Source: Erythrobasidium yunnanense
Taxonomy: Eukaryota > Basidiomycota > Cystobasidiomycetes > Erythrobasidiales > Erythrobasidiaceae
Direction: 5' to 3'
NCBI GenBank assembly: GCA_001600175.1
Contig: BCJC01000008.1
Location: 374,781-438,780 of the forward strand
DNA length: 64,000 nucleotides
Part shown: piece after piece, positions 1-11,550 of the stretch
How positions within the stretch are numbered: position 1 is the first letter of the stretch
Layout: the number at the start of each line of letters is the position of its first letter
Position numbers and translations under genes: made by a program
Notes under the pieces: model-generated
What the model saw: only the letters and a program-made list of their open reading frames with translations
What the model was told of the DNA's origin: nothing
Database searches by the model: none

Positions 1-1917
1 ACCGTGCAAGCGCATGATCTGCATCTGTACTTTGGCATCTTCCGTCATGCGTATACGCTCAAGAAGCTTCGTAAGAATTCTTCGTATGCTTGTTGCCTGT
101 CTGACAGCCGAAGCCACTTTCGGAACGTCTTCAAGTGAGATTGGGGTGAGAGTAGGCTGAAGACCAGACAATCAGGAATGCGCAATGGTTAGAAGGCTAC
201 CGACTTACAATAAAGTCGATGTCGAGCTTCCGTGATTTCTTCTTCTTCGTACCACGTAAGCCGAGCTTCTCCACATCGTCGGTTATGCCAAGAGCTGCGA
301 GACAGCTTTTTAGTAATGATCCCAGAGGATAGACTAGATGAATGGAGCTCACCATCCAGATACAGCTCGTCCATAGCCCCGATATCCGTCTGTGTCTTGC
401 CTCCGATAAAGCCCACACAATTCGATTCTCCGCAATAGCAGACCTGTGCATCGTGTCCATATCGGTCGACGTTGTAGTTGAAAGTGAGTTCTTCATTCGC
501 TAGAATATCTCGCTTTGCAAAGATGCCCATTCGGATCTTCTTGCCGACCACCCATTTCGCAACGTAGCAGTTCGGTGCACAGGAATGGTTCAGAAATCGT
601 CCTTTGCCACCTCTCTTCGTAGCATCAATATACTGAGGAAAAGTTGGATTAGTACCTGTCGACCTAGCGGGGTTGATTTGCTTACTTCGCCACTTTGCAA
701 CATCATAAAGTAGAAGTGCTCGATACCTTCGTCGTAGTATTCCTTGATGCGTGCCTGGAACTTCTTCTCGCCGATGACATCCCCTACGTACTCGTAAATG
801 AACGTTTCGCTGATCGTGGATGTTAGCTAGCCGACAATAGATGAGAGGACTGACATACCGCCTGATACTCTGTTTCGCTCTCATGCCGAAGCCCTTCATT
901 TCGGTCATGACAATCTCGATCGGACCATACTGCCGACGCTGAAATCTGTTTACTAGCCTTAGCTCTGCAGCGAATACAGCTACAAGCATGTCTGACATAC
1001 CTTTGATTTTGACAGTAGTCCTTGCAGCGGCAATCCCCAGACATGCATTCGACTTGCGTGAGCCGATTGATGCAGTTCTCCCCACATGCATCGTCAAGGT
1101 CACTGACGCCTATAGAAGCGATATATATGTCAGTCTAGGCTGAGTGACAGTGTGATAGCCTGCTTCACCTGGCTTGTAGTGGCACTCGCATTGCATGGAC
1201 TCTTCGGCTTGATGTGCACGCCCCATGCCCTTATGCTGATATGTACTGAATGTCAGCTCCTCGAACGTCTTCATAGCCTAGAATGAATGAAAGAGATTAG
1301 ATTATTGCGGATTGGCTGACGGTCCTAGGTGAATTCACCTCTGCTTCAGCGACAGGGAGATCAGCTATCGACCTCGGCTGACCAGGCTTGATTTTCGGTT
1401 TTGCATCCTCCTCCTCTTCTTCTTCTTGCTCTTCGTCATCGTCGTCTCTCAGGTCGGGCGAGGCGCTTTTGCTGTCATTCTTCTCCTCTGGGTCCATCTT
1501 GACCTGAACTTTGTCATCTTCTGTCCGGAACGTGAGGAAATCCTCTGTATCTGGGTGTTCATGCTTTATTGTGTCTTTGCGGTCCTCTGCGGCCAATCTT
1601 GCAGCACCCATCGCACTCGACTCAGCAGTCTGCTGTGGCTGAAAGAAGTGGTCGATGTCTTCGGTCTTTGCAGATGGCTCCGCCTTGATTGCATGCTGAG
1701 AACCACCGTTGTAGCGTCCGTACTGCTGTCCCGATATCTCGTTGCCTGCCATGCTGCTCCCAGTGTCTCCTCCTCGAGCCGCTGAGCCCGTTTCTGGATT
1801 GCCAAAAGACGAAGGAACGGAAGCCTGTGCTACGCCGCCAGCTGCGCTACTATCGCCATTTATATGTCCTCCTTCACTATGCATCGGCTTATGCTCTTCC
1901 AGGATCTCCCTTGACAT
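1..1917 (-). CDS. SET2: Set2-type histone H3 lysine 36 methyltransferase (C-terminus cut by window edge)
   Basis: Predicted nuclear enzyme that methylates H3K36 during RNA polymerase II elongation. The start at 1917 opens a disordered, acidic N-terminal exon with a run of Glu near 1400-1430. Next come the pieces of an AWS domain (Cys-rich, including [17 protein letters not shown]), then a SET domain with [12 protein letters not shown], the catalytic-core motif [11 protein letters not shown] and ELTFNYN, and a post-[11 protein letters not shown]. Downstream is [20 protein letters not shown], which I know as a conserved Set2 segment after the catalytic part. Several short introns split it, for example one of about 45 bases near 300-345. 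The last visible exon (about 1-160) encodes a basic helical stretch and runs off the left edge, so the SRI domain that binds the polymerase tail is not seen. The AWS-SET-postSET order makes the family call firm; activity is inferred. Confidence 0.93.
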
Positions 1918-2620
1918 GTCGACTGGCTTGGAATCTGGCCTAATTGCTGACCTCCGAGGTGTGACAGAGACGGAACAGCGCAGACAGCGATATGGAAGAA
2001 AGTGCTATCTAATACTTGAAAGCTACTGCGACTGCGCTATGTTCGGAGACGGAGCCACTTTCACGTTCAGCTGCAGCTGTCTTCTGGGCTAGCTCGTGAT
2101 CAGCTGGGATATCGCGGGCCAGAAGAAGGCAAGGGAGGCTTCGATGCGGGCGTCTTGCTGGTATTGGATGGTATAGTAGCGGCGCTAATCTCAAGGCCTG
2201 TTTTGTGAGAGCTGTCTTGACTTTCTTCACCAGCTGCCAGAATCTTGCGGGGGCATGCAAGAATCGTAGTATGCGTGTGCAGCCAGGAATACAGAGAGAG
2301 AACCAGTAGATCAGAAGGAAAGCCAGATGAGAAAGTACACGAATTGGGGTGAAGAAAGGAAAGAAAAGTAGAACGGATGCATAGAGGGACTAGATACAAC
2401 AGATTCGTTGTGCCTACCTCTGTTATACTATCGTATTACCTGTGCCGAACTTATCCCCATCCGCATTAGCTCTTCCACCCTATCATTGCGAAGCTGAAAG
2501 GAAAAAGCGCTTGCCAGCCAGGACAAGGGCCAGTAATCGCAGACCTATGGTCGCTGCCACTGGGTTGAACTGCTTGCCTTGACTCATTACCGAGCACCGA
2601 GCAGACAGAACTAAACAAAC
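1918..2620. other. Divergent intergenic region
   Basis: About 700 bases between the start codons of the SET2 gene (leftward) and the small unknown gene (rightward). It must carry both promoters and 5' leaders. I see no convincing gene, repeat or RNA here; the open frames on the minus strand lack introns, motifs or family resemblance. Confidence 0.6.
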
Positions 2621-3237
2621 ATGTCAACTGTAAACCAAGTCACGAAAACCACTTTGTCTGCCGGAACAGCCGCAGCAGCTCCCTCGTACAACTTACAGCG
2701 CGGTCGGTTCAATCTGCCACTGCGGTTTACGCGTAAGTCGCCCTCTGGTCAGGCTGGCGAACACCATCGTCGCAGCTGGCCAGGCGGAAAGCGGACAGCC
2801 GAGGTGAGTAACTTGTCTACTTCGTTTAAGACACTGCTGAGGGCTGTACGAAGACGGGCATTCAAAAAGCAGGTCAGGACGGGGCTGTAGTGAAGAGCAT
2901 CACGCCTGGACCCATCATCGGATCTGAGGACAAGGGAAAGCGAGACTACACAATCATCCTGGAAAAGAATCCCAATGTTGAGTTTGTCAAACAGCTGCGA
3001 ATTCGTAGTCAGGACACCTTCTACATCAATACATGGCGAAATGCGGTCCGGGACGGCAGGAGGACTTGTCCTCTTCTGTATCGCAAAGGCAAGTTTGTGC
3101 TTGGTGACTGGCCAGAGCAGGACTATGTGACCACACCAAGCGCGCCGGTCGTCAGAAGCAGGCAGGGATCCATGAATGTCCAGCAGAACGGTCAGAACCA
3201 GAGCACCAGCAGCAGCCGTAGATCGAGCATGAAGTAG
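2621..3237 (+). CDS. Unknown small conserved-looking protein, three exons with a 20-base middle exon
   Basis: I do not recognise this protein. A coherent model is exon 1 from ATG 2621 to about 2732, a 20-base exon (GCGGAAAGCGG to GCCGAG) ending just before a GTGAGT near 2803, and a last exon starting with ACGGGCATTCAA near 2854 and running to the stop at 3237. The product is about 155 residues. It has a low-complexity N-terminus, a folded-looking middle with TIILEKNPNVEFVKQLRIRS, FYINTWRNAVRDG and KFVLGDWPEQDYV, and a Ser/Gln-rich tail. No signal peptide or membrane segment is visible. It lies head-to-head with SET2 and just upstream of RPA49. The splice joins keep one frame open throughout, which supports a real gene. 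Confidence 0.6.
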
Positions 3238-3361
3238 GAGCATCATCAGGAAAGGATAGATCTTGCGTGCTTTGAAATGTACTTTTAGAACGTTTTGAAT
3301 GAATGGGAACGGAGCCAACCTTGCCTCATCTTGAAACAGCGTCTGAAAATCCTTGAATTCC

Positions 3362-4929
3362 ATGTCGTCAAAGAAGCGCAAGCACGCTGAAGCGCACGAC
3401 GACGTCGCCGACTATCTTAACATCAATGTCTCGTCGGATGCCAGCAAAGATGGCCTGAAACCTTTGCTCGCAAGCGCGCCCAGCGTACCCTTACCGCGAG
3501 ATGCTGCTTTGACGCTGTACGAAAAGTCTAAGGAGAAAGGTAAAGGCAAAGATAAAGAAAAGTCGAAAGGAAGAGCGGCCTCTATGCTTCACGGCGAATC
3601 GAGCAAATTGGAATGGACATCGAGCAACAGGCTTTTCGGACTCTCTGCAGATTCTGGGATAAACGATGAGGAAGATGCTCTCATCCATGATGGTGATGTG
3701 AATGAGGACCCAGAATGCTCGGCTTCATACGCACTCGCTATCTATGACCCTTCCTCCGGAACCCTCTCTACCATATCCACTCCTCTTCACATCATGTCGC
3801 ACATTCCTAAACGCTTAAAGAACCTGCCTTCGTTAGTCGCGTCGGCGCCCGGTGCTGGGCCATCGAACACGGCCGCAAGAGCAGAACTTGGCTTATCCTT
3901 CGGTACAAAGAAGAGTATACGGGCGATACGAGCAGCAGAGAGGAACAAGGTAGATGCAGGAGCGAAGGATCTACAAGATCTGAAGGATGTTGTGCTGGAC
4001 AACCTAGATGCAGGGCTGGAAACTCTGGCCAATTCCCAGACTGTGCATGATATCGGCGAGAAGATGGGACTGCAAGGAGATGAAGCAGTTGCTGCAACAT
4101 TAGCGGAAGCTGCAGTAGATGCAGCAAGAAAAGCCGGTCGCCCTGTTCCGAACATTACAGCAGAAAGGCCTGAAGATGTATATCCGCTGCTAAACGACAT
4201 CATCACGCAAAAAGAATATGAAGCTATCAACCCAAGTGGACTACTAAAATTATCGGCGGAAGACAGGGTACGGGGTATCAGCATGCTACCCTATCGCAAG
4301 TCGACATGGGTGAATGACAGGATAAAGGACTGTGTGGGATCTACGAGCATGAAGAGCGGGACTAAAAGGAAGAACATCAAGGTCCTGCTGTTTATCAGCG
4401 CGCTCATGCAGCTCCGGTCCTTCAAAGGTGGGATGGACTTGAAGGACGAGGCTAACATGCGAAAGAAGTTTGGGAGGGACATTCAGCCAGACTGTATAGC
4501 CAGCTTGCTAGAGCGGTTTACAGAGGGTATCAGAGGCACGAGCAGGTACGTCGCTTCCGCTGGGCTCGCAGTAGGCCTTTGCTAATTCCGGGTCCTTGCA
4601 GGCGCCAAGTGACGGAAGCGAGCGATTCGCGAATTCTGTCAAACATCCTCTGTGCGGCTCTATATTACGAGTCGTACACGACGCTCGACTTTCAGCTCCT
4701 CGGCAACGACATGTCCGTGACAGCCAAGAAGACGACAGATCTCTTGAAAGCGCTAGGATGCAGGATCATCGTTCCGAAAGGCACAGAGCTGGATAAGATA
4801 GTCGCGGCGTGGAAGAACACGGGCAGATCGACGGAGACCGCCAGTGCTGGGAAATTGAAGGTCGCTAGCTTGTTACTCCCGCTCGAGTTCCCGAAGGAGA
4901 AGAGGGCGAAAGCGCCAGCTAGAAAGTAG
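3362..4929 (+). CDS. RPA49: RNA polymerase I subunit A49 (RPA49-like)
   Basis: Predicted nucleolar subunit of RNA polymerase I, which with A34.5 forms a TFIIF-like dimer that helps initiation and elongation on rDNA. The ATG at 3362 is used; the frame is open slightly upstream but without ATG. Residues about 1-110 carry a Lys/Glu-rich linker near 50-75, then a beta-rich dimerisation-like part (YALAIYDPSSGTL). The second half has the A49 signature region VYPLLNDIITQKEYEAI and STWVNDRIKD, followed by winged-helix-like sequence (KIKVLLFISALMQL-type helix, LSNILCAALYYESY, LLKALGCRIIVP). One 56-base intron (4546-4601) splits an Arg codon and restores the frame. It ends in a basic tail. Size and order fit the family. 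Confidence 0.85.
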
Positions 4930-5122
4930 ATCGTCTTGTTCCTTGTACTCATTCTGCAATGCTCTTGTCCCGTCGTAGTAATCGTAATAGATCAATGCTT
5001 TTCTTCTGTCGAAACCATGAAGAGGGTGTCTTGATCAGGTGGGCACATTGCGGTATGCGGATAATTCGATACAAGCGCCTTGCAACGGCAGCGAGAACAT
5101 CAGCTATACTAAACTAAACATG

Positions 5123-8100
5123 CTATGGTATCATGATACGCGAGTATCCTTGCACTTCTGCTCTGCCTGCATGACGATGAGTACCTTCATCAGTGCGTGG
5201 TTTTTCGAAGTAGGGTCGAGTACTTACAGCACGGACACAAACTACTTCCGCCTTGGCCAGTACTTCTAGCAGCCAATTCTCCTCGACAGCCATCGCACAG
5301 CGCAAGGCATCTACAAGGCCATAGAACAATGCTTCTTGCTTCGGAGCAGCATACTACACACGTGCTTGCTCCTCTGAAGGAATCATCCCATGTATCTGTA
5401 TTCTTCGTGGCAGGCGCGGTCTGCCCACGACGTATCGCTATTGCAGTCGTCAGAGCTGTGTCTGATGCTGAAGGAGAGATTCTGGATGGAGATGCATTTG
5501 AAGGGTGTAAGAGATCATTGTACCGCCTTCGCGTGAGGGGAGAGCCTGTCTTTGACTTCGTTTGCAGATGCGCCAAAAGAACAGGTGTGAGATACTCATT
5601 CTCGTCATCGCTGTCTTCCAGCAAGCTGCTGAGCTCTTCTAGGCGGCCTGGCATGGGCGTGACTTCGCGAGATCTCGGTAGCGCCCTGAGCGACTCCTCG
5701 ACCTCGTCGGCTTCGTCACTATCGCTTGCACTGTCCGAGTCTTCATCACTAGGAGCGGTGCTGCCATTCGAGTAGTCGGAGTCTTCCTCATCATCGGCAG
5801 TCAACGCATCTCCGATGCTAGCTTGCGGCGTATTGCGCATCATGGTTCGCAGCTGTGCTAGTGGTATAGGTCGATTGACCGCTCCTTGTGCTTGCGTATC
5901 TGCCTCTGCGCCCAGGAGCCTCAAGAACCACGCAACTCTGCCTGTACCCCTCGCTAATCTCCTTACACGAGTTTTGCGGGCCAGCGGGCCTACGATATAC
6001 ACTTTGTACAGCAGCCAGACTGCTTGCAAGAATCTCCAACCCTCTTTACGCAAGCCGGAATTGCGGGACATGGGGTCGACGTCGCCTGGCTTGTTGGCTA
6101 TTGCTTTGATCTGCTGAATCTGGTTGTCGAGCGGGTTGGCAGAGCGAGCGAGTTGAGGCATATATGGATGAGATGGGTTCTGTATGAGGACTCTCCCAGA
6201 AGAAGCGAGAGCAGAGCTGTCTGAGCCATAAGGTACGGAAGTCTGGTTGAGCTCCACGTAAGTGGATGAGGGGAAAGAGAGAGCAGAGACTTCGTTGTTA
6301 AGGCCCTTCATGGCTGTAGTCTCGAGTGCTGCTGTACCATACTTGATGAGGGCCAGTATGAAGTCGTCATCTCGATGCGGAAGACTGCTCGAGTGTCCGA
6401 ATATCTCCTTATTGACCTTTCCTTCTGTGACGATCTGGACCAATCCTTTGATTGTGATCGTCAAGAGACTGCACGTCACGAAGAAGGCTTCCGGCAGTAT
6501 GCGGCCTAATGACTGTATCGCCGGCATCAAAGAGGCGTGGGCTACTGCAGCAGGATTAGCTGAGTCCTTGACTACTGATCGAGACGACTCACACTTGTCA
6601 GTCGTAGTTAGCCATAAGTAGAGCATGCTGCCTCTGCTGAGGAGGGTGAAGGATCCGGTGATCCAGAGACGGATACGCCAGGCTGGAATGGCTGCTATCT
6701 GGAGGGCCAATATTTCGGCCAGCTGCAAGAGGATGAGGAAGTATATCGCTCTTGAAGGAGGAGATGCTGGGTCGTGATACGGTACGGAGTGGAAATGCAG
6801 AAGGAGACCAAAGCTGAACAGATTCACCGGACTTATCAGGGTGAAGCTGTGAACAAATCGGTCAGCAAGGCTCTGAGTGAAGTGAGATTATGCATACTTG
6901 TGATCCAGAGCACGAATGAAGCTCTCGCTTGCACACGCAATGCATGTGGCTACGAAGCAGCTCCAGAGCACTTGAGCATGGGTGGTCTGATGCAGCTCCA
7001 GGGCGTTCTTGACGGAGTAGTAGTACTTGTTCGCGGGATTGACATCGGTACTGAGTCTCGCCATCATGCCCACAACCAGCAGGATCGCTCGCACAAGCAG
7101 CACGATAGCCGGTGCTCGACACATCGCTCTGACTTTCAGCGAGCTACGATAGGGGATCTGGACGTGAACAGTAGCATGGATCCGGTTGATGACCAGGCTG
7201 AGGAGGAGCAGTGCGAACGAGTATCGACTCGTAAAGAAGGCCAGAAACGACGGGAACTCGATGTTCGGCCGGGCGTTGTTTGATGCTGCAGCGGGACCGG
7301 CCTGACCACCAGAACCAGCTGAAGAAGTCATGGATCCATCGGGTCCTCCTCCGCTCATCATCTGTCCGCTGCTAGCTTGGTCAAGGAGTTGCTTGATCTG
7401 GCGGTAATTGCTTCGGACGTCGACGTTGCTCGCCCATGATTTGGCACTCAGCGCAGCAGACTTAACGCCTGCATATGACCTGCTGGCCAGGTCAGATGCA
7501 AAATGCTGCATCGCATGGAAAGTGCGATATGCAAGATGACGCTCGGAGCAGAGGCAAGCCGGGTGGTCAGATAAGCAGACTCGTGAGAATGGTGTATCGC
7601 ATTGCTAGGCTACTCCAAGCTAATGTAGATAGCCTAGACACAGCTGAAAAGGTACTCGGGCTTGTTGTAATCGGCCAAACCCTTGACTGTGATGCTGGGT
7701 CTTCGCTTGTGGCGTGAGATGCCTCATCACCAGCGGTAGAGCTTACAGACTCGCTTCTGAACCTGCTGAGTGCTTGTAAGCCGAGAGCAGTCGGAGCCAC
7801 CCTGCCCGCATTGAAACCGACGAATTGGCCAGGCATCAGGTCCATGTGTCCAACGGTGTGCGGTACTTCCATCACTCTGGCTGAAGATGGCTGATAGACC
7901 GTCGCAGGAAATGAAGCGCTGAGTCTACGCTTGTCTGGTGACGTGATCGTCAGCTAGAGATCGATCGACGAAGCGTCTGAGCAGACTCACTGCTGAATGT
8001 AGCTGGAACTACGACATCTCCCTCCTTCTTCTGCTGCATGTTTGCATTGGCAGCCGCTGAGCCAGTCAGCGGATGAGCCGCAGATTGCGCTGCGAGAGCC

Positions 8101-8138
8101 TTGATGGATCCGAAAGCTGAAGCTAAGACTGATGTCAT
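5123..8138 (-). CDS. Multipass membrane RING-finger protein, Asi1/Asi3-like E3 ubiquitin ligase
   Basis: Predicted integral membrane ubiquitin ligase. In budding yeast the related Asi proteins act in the inner nuclear membrane and remove misplaced membrane proteins. The start at 8138 has a good A at -3. After a low-complexity N-terminal part come several hydrophobic segments (around YSFALLLLSLVI, IVLLVRAILLVVGMM, WSCFVATCIACA, then FLILLQLAEILALQIAAI and neighbours). A long acidic Ser/Asp/Glu-rich linker follows, then a C-terminal RING: CVVC, CRC, CDGC, CPCC. A 61-base intron (5227-5167) begins inside the last RING Cys codon. Splicing gives CPCC followed by RAEVQGYSRIMIP and a stop, matching the GYSRIxIP-type tail I associate with this family. 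At least four introns. Membrane location and family are well supported; substrates are unknown. Confidence 0.8.
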
Positions 8139-8283
8139 CTTGATGTGCCGTTGCTTGCGGATTAGTGAGCAAAGCAGGATACCGTCGTTCAGCAAAGCGT
8201 CTAAACGAGAGATACTGCCCTTTCAGCGAGTTTCGACAAAGGCCGGATGCGGACCAACCTGGAGGCAGACCGTGTGCCGGAGA

Positions 8284-10051
8284 CTACAGCAATCTGAAGT
8301 CGCGCGTCTCTTCCTCTAATTCCTGACGTTTCTTGACAAGCTGAACCGTCTCTGCGCCCCATAGCTCTTCTGGGGTTTTATCGCCAAGCAGGCATTCTTT
8401 CTCATGCTTGGTCGCTTCGTTCCGCTCGAAGACCACCACATTACTCCATGTCAAAGGTAGGTTCTTGTCCCACTTCGAAAGAACAGGTCGGCTCGCTACA
8501 GTGAATGTAGGAGCAACGACTGAACGGCCGCGATACAGCTCTTCGAAGATGTAAGCCACGTCGTCCTCGTTCAAGGGTATCGTACTGTAATCTTCATCAG
8601 CTGCGTACTTTACATCGAAGGTTGAACCTTACTTTTTGCCGAATACTCGAAGCTCCCGTGCTGCCAGATCTGTCATGAGCCTGTGGTATATCTTGTGTCG
8701 GTTTCTGGTGAACAGCTTTCAATTACGTGATCTCATGATCTCAAGCTCTTTTCCTACTAGACTCACTTGACGGCAAGCGGCTTCATCTCGATATTGCCAG
8801 CAAGAGCGGTGATGAGGTATGCAGCTGCAGCTTGTCCGAACATGCATGGCAGAGGGCCAAGCACAGGCAGAATACGGACTCTGAAGGCTTCTAGAGCTGA
8901 TAGCTCGTGTACAGATCCTTTCTGGAACTCTTCTTCTGGCAGGGGTAACAGCTTGCCCAGCTTGTTAGGCACTTCGGTCGAGTACTGCAGAACGGCTCAG
9001 CCTCATTGTTTCTGGAGAGAGGACGGCTGTGACGCACCACTACTGGTATGCCAGATCTGACACCCTCCTTCTTCAGGCCGATGCGCACGGATCGAGCTAG
9101 CGGATCTTCATATGTAGTCGAGATGTCCGAGATCTGCACCCTCGTTGGATCCCATTTGCCTCCAGCACCCATGGCAGAGAATACCTTGATGTTTCGCTTT
9201 TGGCAGTAAGCTAGCAGATCGACTTTCGTGGGGATATTGTCGATGCAATCCAGCACCCAGTCTGGATTGCCTGCTAACAAGCGGTCTGCGTCGGCCAGAG
9301 AGAATAGCTCTACCTGAGCATCTACATTGACCCAAGGTGCGATCTCTTCGAATTGTTTTTGACATGCTATGACTTTCGGTGTTCCGACATCGTTCAGGGT
9401 CGCGACGGAGTGTCTCTGCGCGGCAAAGTCAGTCATCGGTCTCTGCATATGTGTGAATACATACATTCAGCGAAGACAACGTCACTTGGTCGAAATCGAT
9501 CAGACGGATTTTGCCAATGCCCGAGCGCACGAGGATGGTAGCTGGACAAGACAGTCAGCTTAGTCGAGGACAGAGCAAGTAAACGGCCTACCTGCAGCGC
9601 TGCCAACGCCGCCGACTCCGACCACAATGACGAAGCTATTCCTGATTTTGTTCTGCGCTTCTTCGCCCAAGAACGCGATATTCCTTGCGAGTTGTTCTTT
9701 GATGATTTCCTCATCTATGATTCTCTTGCTTTTGCTACCTTGTTGCTGCGGACTATGGCCGTTTTCCGCGGCTGGCTGCTTCTTGTTCTTGTTCGTATTG
9801 GCATAATCTTCAATCTCGTCGTCGTCTGCCAGATTCTCTACAAATTTGCGACTGTTTCCAGGAAAATGCGACTCGACGTCGTCTCGGAGCTGCTTGCGGT
9901 AGAGTTTGCGCTGGGACGTCTGAACTGACAGCAGCGCGAAAGCCGTCAATCCAGAAGATAGAACAATCGTCACGAACGTCTTGAAGCTGGCATTTCGCGT
10001 GTATGGGACATATTGGGAGTAGAGGTTGTTCAGCCAGTTGCCGAATCCCAT
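8284..10051 (-). CDS. tRNA threonylcarbamoyladenosine dehydratase (Tcd1/Tcd2, E1-like)
   Basis: Predicted ATP-dependent enzyme that cyclises t6A at position 37 of ANN-decoding tRNAs to ct6A. It has an E1/ThiF/MoeB fold; yeast Tcd1 and Tcd2 sit on the mitochondrial outer membrane. The N-terminus, from MGFGNWLNN at 10051, has one hydrophobic segment (FVTIVLSSGLTAFALLSV) that fits such anchoring. Then come the nucleotide-binding Gly motif VVGVGGVGS, DADRLLAGNPDWVLDCIDNI with the E1-like D-x-IDN core, VFSAMGAGGKWDPTRV and ISDISTTYEDPLAR, which are characteristic of TcdA/Tcd proteins. The C-terminus near 8290-8580 ends in DFRLL. Several introns lie between 8580 and 9640. An in-frame ATG 84 bases upstream is an alternative start. 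Confidence 0.88.
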
Positions 10052-10206
10052 CTTTGAACGAAAGCAACCGGGGTTTCGTTGCAGGATGGCCCCTGGCGCC
10101 GTTGAGAGACTGACTTCTCCCGCTCGATCCTTCATTCATCCTCTCTCTTTGATGCTGATACTCTTCTCTGCTCAAACTCCATCTTGTTCCCTCAATCGTG
10201 CTTACC

Positions 10207-11523
10207 ATGCAGGCTGGGCAGCTTGTCGTGTTGACAGGAAAGCGCAAGGAAAGCGAGCTCAACAGTACTGTTCGCCTTGAAATCACTACTGGGGAGCTCC
10301 CATGCGGTCCCCACCAAAGTCTGTATCTGCAGCTCACACAATACTATGCCTATCTGGACGCGACGCAGCTATTACCAGCTCAGCGTTCGCGACTTCAATT
10401 GCAGAGCGTATATGTCCAAAGCGACACTCTCTTGATCGCCAAATCCGCACTTTTCCTGCCACAGTCGCAGGACTGCTCTACACCTCTCCTTGATCAAACG
10501 TATTTCCAAGGCCTTACTTCTAACTTTGGTCACTACAATACCTACTCGCCCAAAGACGTGAAGTATATGGTTTTCATCCACGTCCTCGACAGTCGTAAGT
10601 CGTTCACGCATTTCATCCGTGCAACAATTCTGAAAGCCTATTAAGCTCGACCTACCTTTTCCTCCCTCACCTACTCGGACCACAATGCAGTTCTCATTTT
10701 CCCTAACGAGCGTCCACATGAGAAGGCTATCTGGATCAATTGGCAGCAATTGGTCGAATTCTCTCCCTACTTCGGCGGGCTCTTCGGATCGGGCTTTCTT
10801 GAGAGCGACAATATATTGCCAAGCGTGAAAGACTGTCCTCAGACGATCACGCAGGATATTTCGCGCATAGCGCAGAATTACCGCAGCAGCAAAGTACGGC
10901 AGAGAAGTCCAAGCCTGGCAAATTCTGAACCAGAGCCGGACACCGCTGAGGTGGACGAGGGAGGATTCTTCGACTTCGAAAGCGATTTGGACCAGATACA
11001 CGGTATACGATATGCGATCATCGAAGATACTCCGTACGCCGTCTACCGAGCTGTCATTACCTGGATCCTTACTGGCAAGATCGGGTTCAAGGCCCTACGC
11101 TCGAGGTCCAGTAGTGTACAACAATCGAGTCCTGTCGTCAACAGCGCGGGAGATCCTCACTTTCGCGTACTAAGCGAGACAGTCCCTTGCTGTCCGAAAA
11201 AGATCTACAAGCTCGCGCACAAGCTGGACATTCCCGCCCTTTGTCAATTGGCCTTGAAAGATTACGAAATGCAGCTGGACTAGACCAATATCGTCAAGGA
11301 GCTCTTCTCATACTATGCACAGGTGTATCCCGAAATGCAGGAGACAGGAATGAGGGTTTTGAAGAAGTTCGCGGCAGAGGTAGTAGCTGAGGGTGGTTTG
11401 AAGGAGGCGCAAGAACTGGCAAAAGAGGGCACTGTCGACAGTGATTACGCGATTGGTCTACTTTGTCAAATTACGGAATATCTGGCTGAAAAAGCTTTTC
11501 CGAATTTCTTGTTCCTTAGCTAG
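10207..11523 (+). pseudogene. BTB/POZ family member A, interrupted by an in-frame TAG
   Basis: Leftmost of eight related BTB genes, and the only one on the plus strand. From ATG 10207 an N-terminal exon encodes the divergent first domain. A 51-base intron (10595-10645) follows at the position shared with B, C, E, F and G. The second exon has a BTB core (FSPYFGGLFGSGFLESDNI), an acidic insert, YAVYRAVITWILTGKIGF, then KKIYKLAHKLDIPAL. The frame stops at TAG 11281-11283, exactly where relatives have a Tyr, His or Thr codon before the NVLEEL-type motif. The same frame continues cleanly to 11523 (TNIVKELFS, EVVAEGG). One base change from a Tyr codon would explain it. It is either a recent pseudogene or a truncated protein lacking its C-terminal BACK-like part. 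Confidence 0.75.
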
Positions 11524-11550
11524 CTATCCTGTATGAGCGTTGTATTGTAT

